From contig CP154956.1 in the NCBI GenBank assembly GCA_039621445.1, positions 95,484,406 to 95,548,405 of the forward strand: DNA of 64,000 bases. Reading direction: 5' to 3'. The notes beneath the pieces are model-generated. The model saw nothing but the letters and a program-made list of their open reading frames with translations. It had not been told where the DNA came from and searched no databases. This DNA comes from Euglena gracilis (lineage: Eukaryota > Euglenida > Euglenophyceae > Euglenales). Position numbers and translations under genes: made by a program. Below, in pieces: positions 31,454 through 45,000 of the stretch. How positions within the stretch are numbered: the first letter of the stretch is position 1; each line of letters starts with the position of its first letter.

Positions 31454-31876
31454 AAACCCCCTCCCAAATAATACCCCCCCGGGGTATTATTTGGGATAAT
31501 TATACCCAATATTTTGAGGGGGGGTTATTTGGGGGGGGGGTGATAGCACCCCAAAATTTTCGAATTTTTTCGAAGCCCCGTAAGAGCCAAAATAGTGCCA
31601 AAAACTCCCCTTTGGGGTCATTTTTTTTTAGTACTTTCTGATGAAATTTACCATTTTTGGGAGGTCAGATGATCCAGAAAAATCGATTTTTTCATAATTT
31701 GTTGTCAGAGATTGTGACGTTTACCTACATTTTCAGGTCAAAACCCGGGCCTTCAGCCCGAAATCAGGGGGGAGGTGTTAACCCGGTCGCCGAAGTCGGA
31801 CCCCGAAGGGGGGGGGGGTATTATTTGGGGGTTATTATTTATATTTTGGGGGGTATTATTTGGGGGGGGAGGGTTT
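31454..31876. mobile_element. foldback element with GGTATTATTTGGG ends
   Basis: AAACCCCCTCCCAAATAATA at the left is inverted as GGTATTATTTGGGGGGGGAGGGTTT at the right. The same GGGTATTATTTGGG motif is repeated internally next to both ends. No convincing target duplication was seen. Confidence 0.55.
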
Positions 31877-34019
31877 ACGGTGACCAGCCACCTCCAGAGG
31901 CAGGCACCCCTATGAGGCCCCCTGGGGGCCACCAATGGGTGAACCAAAGAACATGTCAAACAACAAAAAAAACACATTTCTTGTCAACATTGGACTTTTC
32001 GTTGAGCGCCGAGGCATTCATAAATCAACAGAATTTTATGGTTACCTTGTTATTTTCTTGTCAGCCTCGTCTTCAATGGCTAGTCGCCCCTGCACCACCC
32101 CTGGTGCCAGGTAAGGTTCAAAACGTTCCCAAGTGGGTGCAAATGAAGGGGGAGGTGTGTGCTACTGCCTTGGTAGGATTTCAATACCCTCATGGTGACA
32201 AAACCCCACCTTTGCGATTAAAAAGCAAATTCGCTTTAAAATATTTTGATTCGGTTTCCTGAACTTGACGCTTCGCGAGCAAAATGGACGTTCAAGTGGG
32301 ATGTGTAAGCCGTTGCAGAAAACCCTCGACATGTGGGCAACTCAAGAAGCGGCAAAAAATATAAAATGCACAGCTGACAGACTTTGTCATAAACCACCCA
32401 AAAGAATAAAAGTCTGGTGATTGTGTTCCTGAAGACGGTGTGGGTGCCAATTCTTTTGAACCCTTTTGCTTTTTATCTTGACCAATCCAGAAGCCCAAAA
32501 CAATAAAATCATTTTTTTGAGTTCTGACTCATAATGCCAACCGATGCTGTCGCACGGCTACGGGTGTGGGTGGCGGGGGGAAGGGGGGCTCAAACACCCA
32601 ACTTGGAGGCAATGCGGCGGTTTTGCTTGCGCATCCGGGCAGCATAAGCAGCACTGAGCTTGTCTGGGACACGCTGTTGCCCATCTGTAGGCATGGTGTA
32701 GGAAATTTGGGGGGGGGGCATCAATTCGCTTTCGTTGGCACAGGGGGTGGACAATTTCATGTGAGGCTTTCTGGCATAAGACCACCTCCCGGGGTGCCAG
32801 AACTGTACGGGAAGGCCTGGTGGGGGGGGCGACCCCGCCACGTGGGAGGTTGGGGTGGCGACCCCCCCACCCACCCACCACCCACAGAGTTTCGGCCTGG
32901 GATGGGGCTCGGGCCTGGGATGAGGGCAAATTTCCTAACCACTCACCAGGAGACTCTAAGCTGTCCACTGCCTGGGTGAAATGTTCGGCCCTGAATGTTG
33001 GTGGGTGTGAGGGGGGGGGGGGGGGCACCCAAATTTGACTGGACACCAACCCCCCTCCTGGAGAACCAGGAAGTCACAAAACAAGTTGTGGGGGGGAAAA
33101 GTCAGTTTCAGCCCGTACAATTGTACCCTCACACTCTTGCTCTTCAGCTTCAAAAAAAGGTGTCCGCCACGCCGAACTCTGGGGGTGACATGGTGTGGGC
33201 ATCGGCTTGACCTGGGGCCAGCCATGGAGACGCGCCGAATGGCGGTGCAGATTTGTCCACCTAAGCGACGGGAAGACAGCGTTCAGTTTGAAACAAATTG
33301 CCATGTGGCTGGGGGTGGGGTCGACAAACCTCCACCGGGCCTCCTGGAAAGGTGGGCTCTTGAATTGGTGGGTGCATTGGCGCTGGATTTCTTCCGAGGA
33401 ATTCTTTCGCCAGTTGGTGGGTTATGGAGGCTGGAATGTGTGGCTGGAGGGTCAGCTCTTCCAAGGATCGACAAGCGAAACAACTTTTTTTAAGAAAAAC
33501 CAAAAAAAAATACCGAATACGACCTAAAAAAAATTGAGCGGCTGGAGAAGCAGGAAGGGATTGGCGGTGGGACTCTCCCCACCACGACGGGGGTTCAACA
33601 GCCCTCAACCACCACACTTCGGGTTTCCAGGATTCCCATGCTGCATCCACAAGCCGGGGATCAGCTGCTGGCTGACACCCCACCCCCAACTCCCGTGGGT
33701 GGGTTCCCTGGCTGGAAGGAACTGGGTTGAACTTGGAGCCGAACCGGGTCTGGGAGATCAAAAGTGCAAAAAGAAAAAAAAATTCCAGCGGCATTGGGAT
33801 ATGGGGGAAATGGGCACAACGGTGGGGAGGATATTGGGGAACAGTCGGGAGCAGTCGTTGGGGATGGGGGCTGGACGCTGATGAGGGATCCTGTGGGAGG
33901 GGCATCCGGTGGCATCCAGAGCCAACGGCACGAGATTTGGCCCCGCCCACAAGTTATTTGTTCCCCCCACACTTTGGCCTATGGACACAATTTGGCCCTC
34001 AACCCCAAATATTTTTGGT
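31877..34019. other. spacer with ambiguous open frames
   Basis: At 33195-33527 (plus) and 33261-33500 (minus) both strands are open over GC-moderate sequence. A GGGAAGGCCTGGTGGGG foldback module lies at 32800-32890. I could not choose a coding strand. Confidence 0.35.
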
Positions 34020-34027
34020 CCCCGGCC

Positions 34028-34178
34028 CATACAATTTTTTACCGACCGCCAAGGGGGTCACTCCAAAAAAAAGGCGTTTAAAAGGCGTTTAAGGCCAATA
34101 ACCAGTCAGTCACTCTAAAAAAAGGAAAAAAAACAGTCACCCCCTGGGAGGGGTGGCCAGTGACTAAGTGATTGTATG
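34028..34178. mobile_element. MITE, CATACAAT family (151 bp)
   Basis: Ends are CATACAAT and ATTGTATG. The perfect 8-bp duplication CCCCGGCC lies at 34020-34027 and 34179-34186. The interior has ACCGACC, CAGTCAGTCACTC and CCAGTGACTAAGTG. Confidence 0.9.
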
Positions 34179-35832
34179 CCCCGGCCCAAAAAAAAACTTC
34201 ACCCCCGCAGCCGTGAATTTTTGCTTCATTTCTCTGACCTTTTATTTCATTTTTTTTAACGTGGGGCCAAAATTTTCGCATTGGAGCCAAAATTTTGGGA
34301 CCACGGGCCAAAATATTGGGGTTGAAGACCAAAACTGATGGCGATTAGCTGAAAGCCAGAAAATCACCTTTCATCGCGAGTGATCATTGGTGTTAAAATG
34401 TAAAAAATTAAAACAAACCATTTGCCTTAAAATAGACCAAAAGTATGCCAACCACAACAAAATCTATCGAAATTATCATGCGACAAACCACACCCCTTCC
34501 TCCCCCGGAAGTTACCAGGTGAGGAAAATGTAATGCTAACGTGGATTGCCCTTTGGTCTGGATCTCTGACACAAAACTCTCTGTGACTCCAGTCAATGTA
34601 TCTTGCTGATGATGCAGACCATAGCAGCCCACAATTGCAAAGCTCCACGTGATGCACATGACCACACATCCCCAGTGATATGCAGTGGAGAGAGGACAGG
34701 CACACCAGGGGAGAGAGAAGGGTTGCGCTTTGTCGGGGTTGGGCCCTGTTCCAAAAAAAAAAAAGCAAAGTGAATGAGCCACGGCATATATGCTTTTTTT
34801 GTGATTGAATGAATGGAGGTTTGCAATGGAGGCTGTGCCATGTAATTTGGGGTTGTGTGTGGGTTGGATGATTAACCTTCAGAGATTCAGATATTCAAAC
34901 TCAAATGCTAATGTGCACGTTTTCAGACAATATAATGAATTGCTTTTTTCGCTTTTGCTGTGCTTCAAATCACCACATGATTACCAGATCAATGTGCATG
35001 GCACTTTCCACAGATGCAGAAGACCTCATGCTCCTCTTCCAGGTACTGATAGAACTCAGAAAATGCAATGAAAATTCAAATATTCCAATGCCAACACACT
35101 TGGTTGGTGTGTTGGCATTTGGGATTCAGAGTGCCATCATCACTCAAATCTGTGATTTCATTCACTTTCTATTTATTCTGCAACCCATTTTTCTCCTTTC
35201 CTGCGCTTCCTCGGTTCAGGAATTTCCACATTTTCCGACCCACATGTTTGCTTCAATATGACTTACGGTCCCCAGAAAAAATAGAATCTAAGCTATCTTC
35301 AGGTGTTATTTAATCACATGTTATTTTTTTCTCGTTTACTCCTGAAAGCCCTGCCTGCTTCTTAAGGACCGCCCTTAGGCCTGAGAAGCAGCCAACAGCC
35401 GGTCCGGGGGACGAACAGCGTTGAAAATCAAAACGTCAAAAAAAAAACGCAGCTTTTTGATCGTTGGGTGGATGGACGATGGTCCAAAGATACCAGAAGT
35501 TGATTTTCTCCCCAGCTGTCGGCCTGTTTTGCCAATACAAGGGACTCTTTTTTGACCATTTTGATATCTTGTCTTTAATGATTTTGATATCTTAAGGCAC
35601 CACCGTGTCTTCTGCTGTGGTGTGTGCTCTGGATGCTTTTTATTCAGGTGTTGTTTTTCTGGGTGCTAATTTTTCTGGATGTCACTTTTTTCCTGTGACA
35701 GCATATGTTGCCTAATACGGCACAAACATTGACTCATATTTCTTGCTTTACAAATTTAATCTCGCACTTAAATTTCTGAAAAAAAAATATTCAATTTCGC
35801 ATTTGCTGATGGGGTTTGGGGTGTTCCTGCAC

Positions 35833-36024
35833 CAAGGTGAGCAAGGGATCAAAGGCACGTCCAGGGTTGTGGCAGTGCAGCACCGCGCACACCTTCTCCA
35901 GTGGCTTGAGCCGCGCCGCGTGTGCCCCCGGCGGCGCGTCGGGGCTGGAGAGGCTGCGGCGGGCACTGAGGTCCCGGGGGCTGCCCACCACCGAGAGCCG
36001 CGTCCCCAGGCCGCCCTTGGCCGG
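35833..36024 (-). CDS. long gene exon (PAKGGLGTRLS...FDPLLTL)
   Basis: Sixty-four codons starting after TCTTCCAG in phase 0, with very high GC3: PAKGGLGTRLSVVGSPRDLS and later LKPLEKVCAVLHCHNPGR. It is followed by GTGCAGG, which can be read as a weak GT donor or a nonconventional donor. Otherwise the frame runs to a stop at 35791, which would make this the last exon. Confidence 0.75.
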
Positions 36025-39000
36025 CTGGAAGAGGGCCGCAGACAGGGAGGGGGGGGGGGGTACAACATGAACCCTCAAAAACCGCGACAAAGAAACCACA
36101 GATCAAACCACAAATCAACACAAATTGTGTCGAAATCGGACAACACGAGAAAAACACACAACACAAAAAAAACGTAGTGGTGTTTCCCGCCCCAATGCGC
36201 CGAAATGGCGGACCATCCTGATGCCAACGAAACTTGACATTTTGGGGCCAACCCGGATGGTTGACCCCCAGCCAACAATTCCAAGCCCACAACAATTCGA
36301 AGCCGAGGCTCGATGCAATCTAAACAGGTCTCTTTGCAGGAGAAAGCCGTGGCTTGGTCGGGGGGCAAAGCGAAGTGGCAAGCCTTCTCTGGCACGCCCG
36401 AAGAAAAAACCCGCGATCCAGCGCTTTCCGGGAAGGAGGAGTCAGGGACATACAATTTTTTACCGACCCCTGTGGGGGGGAGGTCACTTCCACCCTTCCA
36501 AAAACCAGTCAATCACTTTTTTCGGAAAACAAGTCAGTCACTAACCCCGTCCACCGCTCTAGAATCCAAGAAGGGTAATTTGACTGCAAACATGAAAAAA
36601 AAGCCAAAAATGTAAATACACATGTTGCATGGCATGGCATATTTTCCGCATTGATTTTCATACTGTAGCATGTGAAAAACACACTCAGAACTAGTCCTGA
36701 AATAAAAATTCATGGGAAATCTTCAATGAACAGTTCCCCCACAAAAATCTGGCCGAAGAAATGGGGGCTTCGACTCGCACTTCATAAACAGTGAGCACAG
36801 GCAAAGCACACTGCAGGCAGCGGCGGCTCGTGTTGGGAAGCGACCTGGCCCAGCGCCTTCACAAAGGGCTGGATGCTCCTCGGCACACGGGATGGGTCGA
36901 AGCGGGCGGATCCCGCTGGCCCTGAAAGGAAAATTTCCGAAAAAAAGATCGAAAAATTCAAATAAATAGGATAATAAATGAATGAATGAATGAATGAATA
37001 ATACAAATAAATTCAATAAAAACTTAAAAACTCGGTATTACGATACTATTGATTGCCCCCCTCGAAATTCAGGGGCGTACATAGTTGGCCATACCCAAAT
37101 TGGGGTTGTTTAAGAATAGGGTCAGAATTACGTATATTGGGCTGAATTTTATGCTTAACTCTTGTCTCACTTCAGGTCGAATATCAGCTTGAAATTAAAA
37201 TTCAAAATACGTCACCCAACTGATCCTTTCATTAACCTGATGGTCAACTAGGCGCCCCTTCAAGTAACAACTTAAAGTGACACTACCCGCCCCCTCCCAC
37301 CTTGTCCACCGACCGGGTTCCTACAACCCCCCACCTTGGGGGTTATACGCATCCCCCAACCTACGACTCCCGACCAGGCCGCAAGACTAGTTGCCAAAAC
37401 AACCCAATTTTCAAAGCCACGTGCAACCCCGACCAGGGAATCGACATCAAGCAAAAAAAAGAGTGCATCTGGCAATATTTGAAAAAAATCAGACAAAATA
37501 ACTGCAATGCTCTTCTCAATGAATAACTTTGTGCTAAGCAATGAGACGCATTAAATGGCAAAGGAAGCCATCACCTGTGTCGCCAGCTTTGTTGTCCGGT
37601 GCGGACGTGAGCTGCTCCATGGTGGGCATGGGGTGGGCCGCCCGGAACACACGGAACTGCTGCTCCACCTCATGCAGCACGTGTAGGTCGTGGACGTACT
37701 GCGGCAGGGATAAAATGAGGACGCGAGGGTGGCATCTGTCTAAGGCTGCTCGGCAAAACTAATATATGGATGTATTGATTTTATAAATATAGTCATATAA
37801 TATACAAATGCATTGTTGTTTAATTTAGAACACACATAGCATTCATATGCAAGCACACATAACATTCATATGCAAGCATACATATTGGTGTTAACGTGTG
37901 TGAACAAATTTACGTGCAAATTTATACATACACACATGCTGTGGATCATGCTGCCCGGCACAGGCTGTTTTTTTACCAACCCCGGGGGAGGGGGGTCCTG
38001 AGTGCCCTTCCCGGGGGAGGGGGGTCCTGAGTGCCCTTGAGTGCCTGCCCAGGCAGGCACCCCCCGGGGGGGTCAGATTTCGGCCTGTGCCCAGGAACTT
38101 TCCTCAGGAAATAACCCATTTTCCTTGAAAATAGGCCTTTTTTTGAGCCTTCCGGCGCCGGAGTCCCTGCTAAGCACTTTTAGCTAAGTGCCCTACCCCC
38201 CCCCCCCCCGGGGGTCGGATTTTTGTGCCTTGGAGTGCCTGCCCAGGCAGGCACCCCACTCCCCCCCCCCCGGGGTGGGGTCGGCACCGACTAAAAAAAC
38301 AGCCTGGGCCGGCACCACCATCTCAATTAGTTTGTTACCACCAACTTTGGGCACTCTCATACAGAACAAAAACGTTCGCAATGTTCCTGTGCAGGGGTTT
38401 TTTAAGACCGGGGGGGGGAGAGGATCGGCACCCACCCACCCACCCCAAGGGGTATTATAATGTATAATGTAAAGTAGGGGGTACTGTGGGGTGCTGTGGG
38501 GGCTGTACAATATGTAATACTGTAATACAATGTAACGGGTAAATAAAAAAATGATTTCCAAAATGTTGCCAAAAAAGTGGTTTGTTTTCCAAAAAAAAAT
38601 GGCAGTTATTGAGGTCGAAGTGTGGGGTGACATTGGGGGGGGGGGGGGGAGGGTGGGGTGGCGGGCGCCGAGTTTTTTTTTGGGGGGGGGGGTTGGCCAA
38701 AATCCTTTGATTTTATGGCATATATTAAAATATATATTGTGTTATATTATATTATACTATATTGCATTGTGTTATTGTATGCCATTCTATTCTACTTTCT
38801 TGTATTGTGTTGTATTGTATTGTATTGTATTGTATTGCATTGCATTGCATTGCATTGCATTGCATTGCATTGCATTGCATTGCATTGCATTGCATTGCAT
38901 TGCACTGCATTGCATTGCATTGCATTGTATTGTATTGTATTGTATTGTATTGTATTGTACTGTATTTGTACTGTATTGTGTTGCATTGTATTGTACTGTA

Positions 39001-42000
39001 TTGCGTTGCATTGTATTGCATTGCATTGCATTGCATTGTATTTTATTGTATTGTATTGTATTGTATTGTATTGTACTGTATTGTATTGTATTGTATTGTA
39101 TTGTATTGTATTGTATTGTATTGTATTGTATTGTATTGTATTGTACGGTATGGTACGGTATGGTATGGTATCGTATGGTATGGTATGGTATGGTATGGTA
39201 TGGTATGGTATGGTATGGTATGGTATGGTATGGTATGGTATGGTATGGTATGGTATGGTATTGTATGGTATGGTATGGTATGGTATGGTATGGTATGGTA
39301 TGGTATGGTATGGTATGGTATGGTATGGTATGGTATGGTATGGTATGGTATGGTATGGTATGGTATGGTATGGTATGGTGTGGGATGGTATGGTATGGTA
39401 TGGTATGGTATGGTATGGTATGGTATGGTATGGTGGTGTGGTATGTGATGATGGTATGGTATGGTATGGTATGGAATGGTATGGTATGGTATGTTATGGT
39501 ATGGTATGGTATGGTATGGTATGGTATGGTATGGTATGGTATGGTATGGTATGGTATGGTATGGTATGGTATGGTATGGTATGGTATGGTATGGTATATG
39601 GTATGGTATGGTATGGTATGGTATGGTATGGTATGGTATGGTATGGTATGGTATGGTATGGTATGGTATGGTATGGTATGGTATGGTATGGTATGGTATG
39701 GTATGGTATGGTATGGTATTGTATTGTATTGTATTGTATTGTGTTGTGTTGTGTTGTGTAATGTTATATTATGTTATGTTATGTTATGTCATGTCATGTT
39801 ATATAATTATTATAAAAATTTTGTTGCATTGGAGGGGATACTGGAATGTAATGTGATGTAATGCAATGCAATGTGATGTGATGTCATGTGCGCATGGTAT
39901 GCCAGCTTCTCAGGTTGGTGAACTTTACCCATTTAAAAAATATTGAAGAATACAATTCATCCATGGTTAAAAACTGCCAAGGAACCAGAGAAAATATATC
40001 TTGCAATGTCACCTTGAAGGAGAAAAATTATGAAATCGGCGTCAATTTTGGGGGTTGTGCAAAGCTTAAAGGGGAGAATGTTCTTGCGGGGGGGGGGGGG
40101 GGCAAAATGTGTGGGTGGGTTGGTGGGTGTGGGTGTGGGAGGGTGGGTTGGTGGGCGGGTGGGTGTTTGGGTACCTGCTTCATCACTTCCAGCTGTGCCG
40201 TCATCTCATGGCTCTCTCGCAGGAGGTACAGAGAGATCAGCCGGTCGGTGATTGGGTCAACTTGGTCATACGGCTGGGACCCAAACAGTTGGCCCGCAAG
40301 CTTCAGCTGGAAGAGTGACAATTAGGGTCAGGGTTAGACTCAGGTGGTGCCCACGCCTGGCCAGAAAGCAAACAGGCGCCGAGAAACATTGAAGGATGGC
40401 GCACAGCTTCCAGTATCCTTAGAGCAAACAATGGCAACACATACACATGCTTTGCGTTCTGAGACGGACCATGTTCAAAACACAAATTTTATCATCAACT
40501 GAACCCAAACAGAAGCCCCTTTGTAGCCCACCTAAAAATAGAATATCCCCAGATTTATTACCAAGGCAGTGTTTTTGCTTGAAATCCACTAACCAGCCCT
40601 TTCTGACCATTTCACTGGCTACTAGAAAAAAAGCCCCAGGGGGAGGGGGTCCTGGGGCTTTTTCAAGACGGGGCGGAGGGGGTCCCCCCACCCACCCACC
40701 CCCTGGGGGCCCCCCTTAGATGCACTTTGGCTTCTGTCTGGTTTAAGGCCTGGCGCTGCATTCCGCTTCTGGCCCTTTCTTCGGAGCAACTCCCAATAAT
40801 TGTCCGACCCCATACTCACTGGGACTTCAAACTTCCGTTTTGTGTTTTCCTTGCCCTTCCCCTCCCCCTTGGGTTTTCGGCTCCCCTTTCTGGCTGCTGC
40901 TGCTGCTGCTGCTTCTGTTGCTGCTCGATTTCGTTCCCAAGAGGTGCTCGGGGTGGTACGGGGCCTACTCCTCCATTGCGTGCCGGCGGGTACCAGTGTC
41001 ACCTGCAGTGGGCCCTTTTTACCACCACAGCCCGCCGGGTCCCCCTGGGAAGGAAATGCTTTCCGCTGCTGCTTGCTGGGCTGCTGCTGTTTGCTGCTGC
41101 TTCCCCGACCCTTTGGACCCACCCTGGGCTCTTTGCTCTTGGTGTGGTTCCCAGTTGTTGTGTTGCTGTCTCCCATTGCTGTTCTCAATGGGATGGGCAT
41201 ACGGGCATAGGTGGTCCTCCACCAGCATCCCATCCAGGGGTTTTTTTAAGACCGGGGGGGGGGGGGGGGGCCCCCACCGCCCCCCCCGCGTGGGGGGGGG
41301 CACCCCGGGGGGGGGGGGGGGGAGGGGGTCCCGGGGGACCCACAAAAAATGGCCGAAAAATCGCGAAAAGTGCTAAAAATAGAATTTTTTCGGCGCCTGC
41401 GGCGCCGAAAAGTATATCCCACCCCCCTCCGGGGGGGGGCCCCCACGGGGGGGGGTGGGTCCGGCGGACCCACCCACCCTACCCCCCCCCTCCCCCCCCC
41501 CGGGGGCCCAACTTAAAAAAATCCCTGATCCCATCCCATACTTGCACATGCGCTGTTCCCCCGTCGGTCTGCCCCGCCCTCCCCATGGGGAACCCCCTCT
41601 GTGGGCTGCACTTTTTGGGTGTACCCCCACCAATTGGCTGGGTGCTGGTACGGACAGTATGGGTATAGACACCGCTGTCCAAACCAGCACACCTTGCCAT
41701 TGCTCGGGGTGTTGGTGTTGGTGTGAGTGTGTCCACCTTTGGTGTGGTTACCTCCAAACTGCGGTGGCAAAATCAAGCTTGCGCTGTCACGACGCGACCG
41801 CGTGCGAGGCGGGTGGTTGGGAGTGTGTGTAGAAGTTGATTTTCCGGTGCCTGCTCGGACTGTGGTCCAGCCTTTGGCACTGTTTGCTGTTTTGCCCCCT
41901 GGCCCCCCCCGGGGGGGGAGGGTGGCCAAAAAAAGCTCATCAACCCCATCGGATGGTATTATAGGTCCTCATTAGCATATCTTCTATAATGTTGTTATTG

Positions 42001-45000
42001 GGTGCCACAATGAAATCAAAAAAATAATATGCCTTTTTCATTCCCTGAGCAATTATTGCAAACATAAACCGATCAAAAAAAGTTGGTGATTTGGACGATT
42101 GGGGGAGGGTCAGAGCAGTGTAAAGCGGATATAAAAAAAATATCCGCTGTCCCAGCACGTTGAACATTTTGACAAAAACAGATCGACATCGGGGAAAAAT
42201 GGTGTCTACCATCATCAAACAACAGTTGGGGCATTAATTACTTGTGCACCCCAATTCTGTACCCAATGTGGTACCCGACGTAACGTGGCACGTGGTACCC
42301 AACCCCAGCCCCAAAGCCTGAGGAAGCCCATGGGGTATGGTGATGGCGTGTGCACATTGGCATGCCCCTGCCCCACGCAGATGTGCCACAGCCAGCTCTG
42401 CTGCGCAGCCCTGTGGGAAAACTGAGGCCCGTTTCACGAGAGCCAAATATTGTGATTTGACCCCCCCCCTTAGGCCAAGCCAAACCCAGGACAGGCAAGA
42501 GGGCGAGGTGGTCCCCACCGGGCCATTGAGCAGTGGGGTGAGTCAACCTACCAGTGAGCAGGGGGAATCAAATCACAAAATTAATGCTTTTTAGCTCGTG
42601 CCAATGATGGAATATGGCCAAGGTGCAAATTCATCGGCGGTCCTTTGCCACCGAAATTTTTTCTGTCGAAAAGCTTGGGTTCTGGAAAGAATGTGGTCAG
42701 GGTGAGGGCCTCAAAGCCCAACTCCTAAAACCTGACATTAGAATACAGTTAGGCTGCAGCGGGCCCTTGGTTGACATTTCTGCCTGGAGGCGGTCCTTAA
42801 GGGATGGTCCTTCACGAGAAATAGAAAAATAAGAAGAAAAGCCAAAGTCCTGTCCCTTGTGGACTGGTCCAGTGGTGGGGGTGAGAGCCAAGGGACTGGC
42901 AGGGGCCAGGGAGGGGGCGTGCGGGGGTGGGGGGGGAGGGGCACTCGCACCCTCCGGCGCTCCAGCTCGGTGCTCAGCGACAGGATGTCGTGGTGCGTCA
43001 GCCGCGTCGTGTTGCGCCACACCCTGTCTCCCTCGGCGGGCAAACTGCGCTGCACGAACTCCTGTCGGCGGTGGACCCGACGTGGCATTGCTTGATTTTG
43101 AGGCAGAGAATTCAGTGGCTTGGCATTCTTCTTGAGGTTCATGCATCGTAAAACCGCATTTGCCTTCAGCAGTAAACACCCCTGTGTGCACTGTGGCCCC
43201 CCCTAATAAGTGTGCGCATTTTAAGGACGCAATTTCGGACCTCAAGGGGTGCGCACTTATCAGGGCATTGCGCACTTATAAAGACAAAGCATGAAATACT
43301 TAATTCTCTACCACTCTTTTTCAGTTTCTCACCTTCTTGTGATGTCAAGCAATGAGTCAATCGATTATGTGTCAAATTTGGTCTGAGAAGGACAATTCTG
43401 AGAATTGTGTGTACTTTCCTACCTGAGACGTGACAGTGATTTCTCCTTTGGGGAGTGCGACTTTTTTGGGAGGTAGTTTCGGACCCTTGGGGGTGCACAC
43501 TTATTGAGGCACTGCGCACAATTAGGGCACTGCACACACACTCATTTGGGGGGTTTGCACTGTGCACCAGCGATGATGTGTGCCAAAAAAGCATATAGGC
43601 TTCATTGGGGGCACTGCATGATACTTATGCGCAGCTTTGGTATATTATTGGTTTTGTCTGTGTGATGTTAATAAGAAATCTGACGTATTTCTGGCATATT
43701 ATGTGTTTGTTTCGGATTTGTACCTTGAATGTGACTTTATAACTATGCTTTATCCAGTTTGGACAGATTGAATGCAAGGAAGAAAAGGAGTGACCGAGCC
43801 AATCACGTTGGGAATTTCACAACAGGGGAGTGTTTGGTGGTCCCAGAACACAATGAAAATCAAATAGTGCCAAATTCAGCACTAAAGTGAAAGACAAAAC
43901 ATTTAACCCCCTCAAATAACTTTGCCACCTGCAAAGATAATGAACTGACCTGTTTGCCCCCACCACCAACGAAGTGAGGGAATTAACCAAAACCAATGGA
44001 GGTTGATACCATTTCTCCAAAAAGCAGTTTGGTATCAAATGCTGTTTTGACCAGGAATTTTATGATTTTCCGATGAATAGACAATAAAACACTGCGGCAT
44101 TTTGGAGGGTTTTTTTTGCTCACCACCTCCTTGTTCTCCAGTTTTTGTTCCTTGTGAAGGGGGGCAAAATTATTTGGACGGACGCCTTTCGACATTACCT
44201 GCAGAAATAATTTAGGCATACAAAGCTTCAGGCAAAACCAACCACTTGGAGGGGATACTTGCAGGGGTTTGTATGTTTCACCAAAACTATCCAACATCAA
44301 AAAAAAATTAAACAGAAGTTGGCACACCTTCTGAGACTTGAGCTGCTCCGACACCTTTTCAAGAGAGGTGTAAAACCCCATTAGAGTGTTCTTGATGTCC
44401 TGATGTAAAAAAGGTGTTATAAAGGTGTTATAAGAGGTGTTCCACGTACAAATGACGAACATTCCTAATTACTTGAAAAGCTGCCTTCAGAAATTTGTCA
44501 AAGACCCCTCTTCGGCTGGATCAAAAACAAGGCGCCAAAAATGACGTGGAAAAGGTTGCGGCTGGAAAAAAGGCAGCTACTTGCTGGCCACACCCCTTGA
44601 TGGGGTCCCGGCGCAATAAAATAGAACTGGCAAAACAAATCCAAAAAAAAGACTCAAATATGCATGAAATGTGTATGAAAATATGTATGGAAAAAAAGTT
44701 AAGTTTGCAAGCTGGGCAGCCTGCACATATTTGGGCCCATATTTGCACTTGTCAAAAGGAGTTGGAAAAAGGCTTCTGGCTCGCTGGACCCGCAGGGATG
44801 GGGTCCCTCCCGGTTAAGCGACGCCCTGGAGCGTGCGTCTGGCGACTTCAGCAATCCACCTGAAAAACTTGAAAAGCCTCTGGCTTGAGACAAAATGGCG
44901 CATTAAAGATCCTGTTCGAATTTCAGCTCAAACAACACTTTGGATTTGGTTTTGAATTGTTGAATAAAATTCCAAACGAATCAAGCCATACAGCTCAAAC

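Noticed and set aside
33195-33527. 110-codon plus-strand frame rich in tryptophan
   Set aside because: The minus strand is equally open with comparable codon bias, and no splice signals or homology favour either; listed only as ambiguous.
38551-39861. A 436-codon plus-strand open frame rich in tyrosine, glycine and methionine
   Set aside because: It is the translation of the TATTG/TATGG pentanucleotide array; other frames of the same array are equally open.
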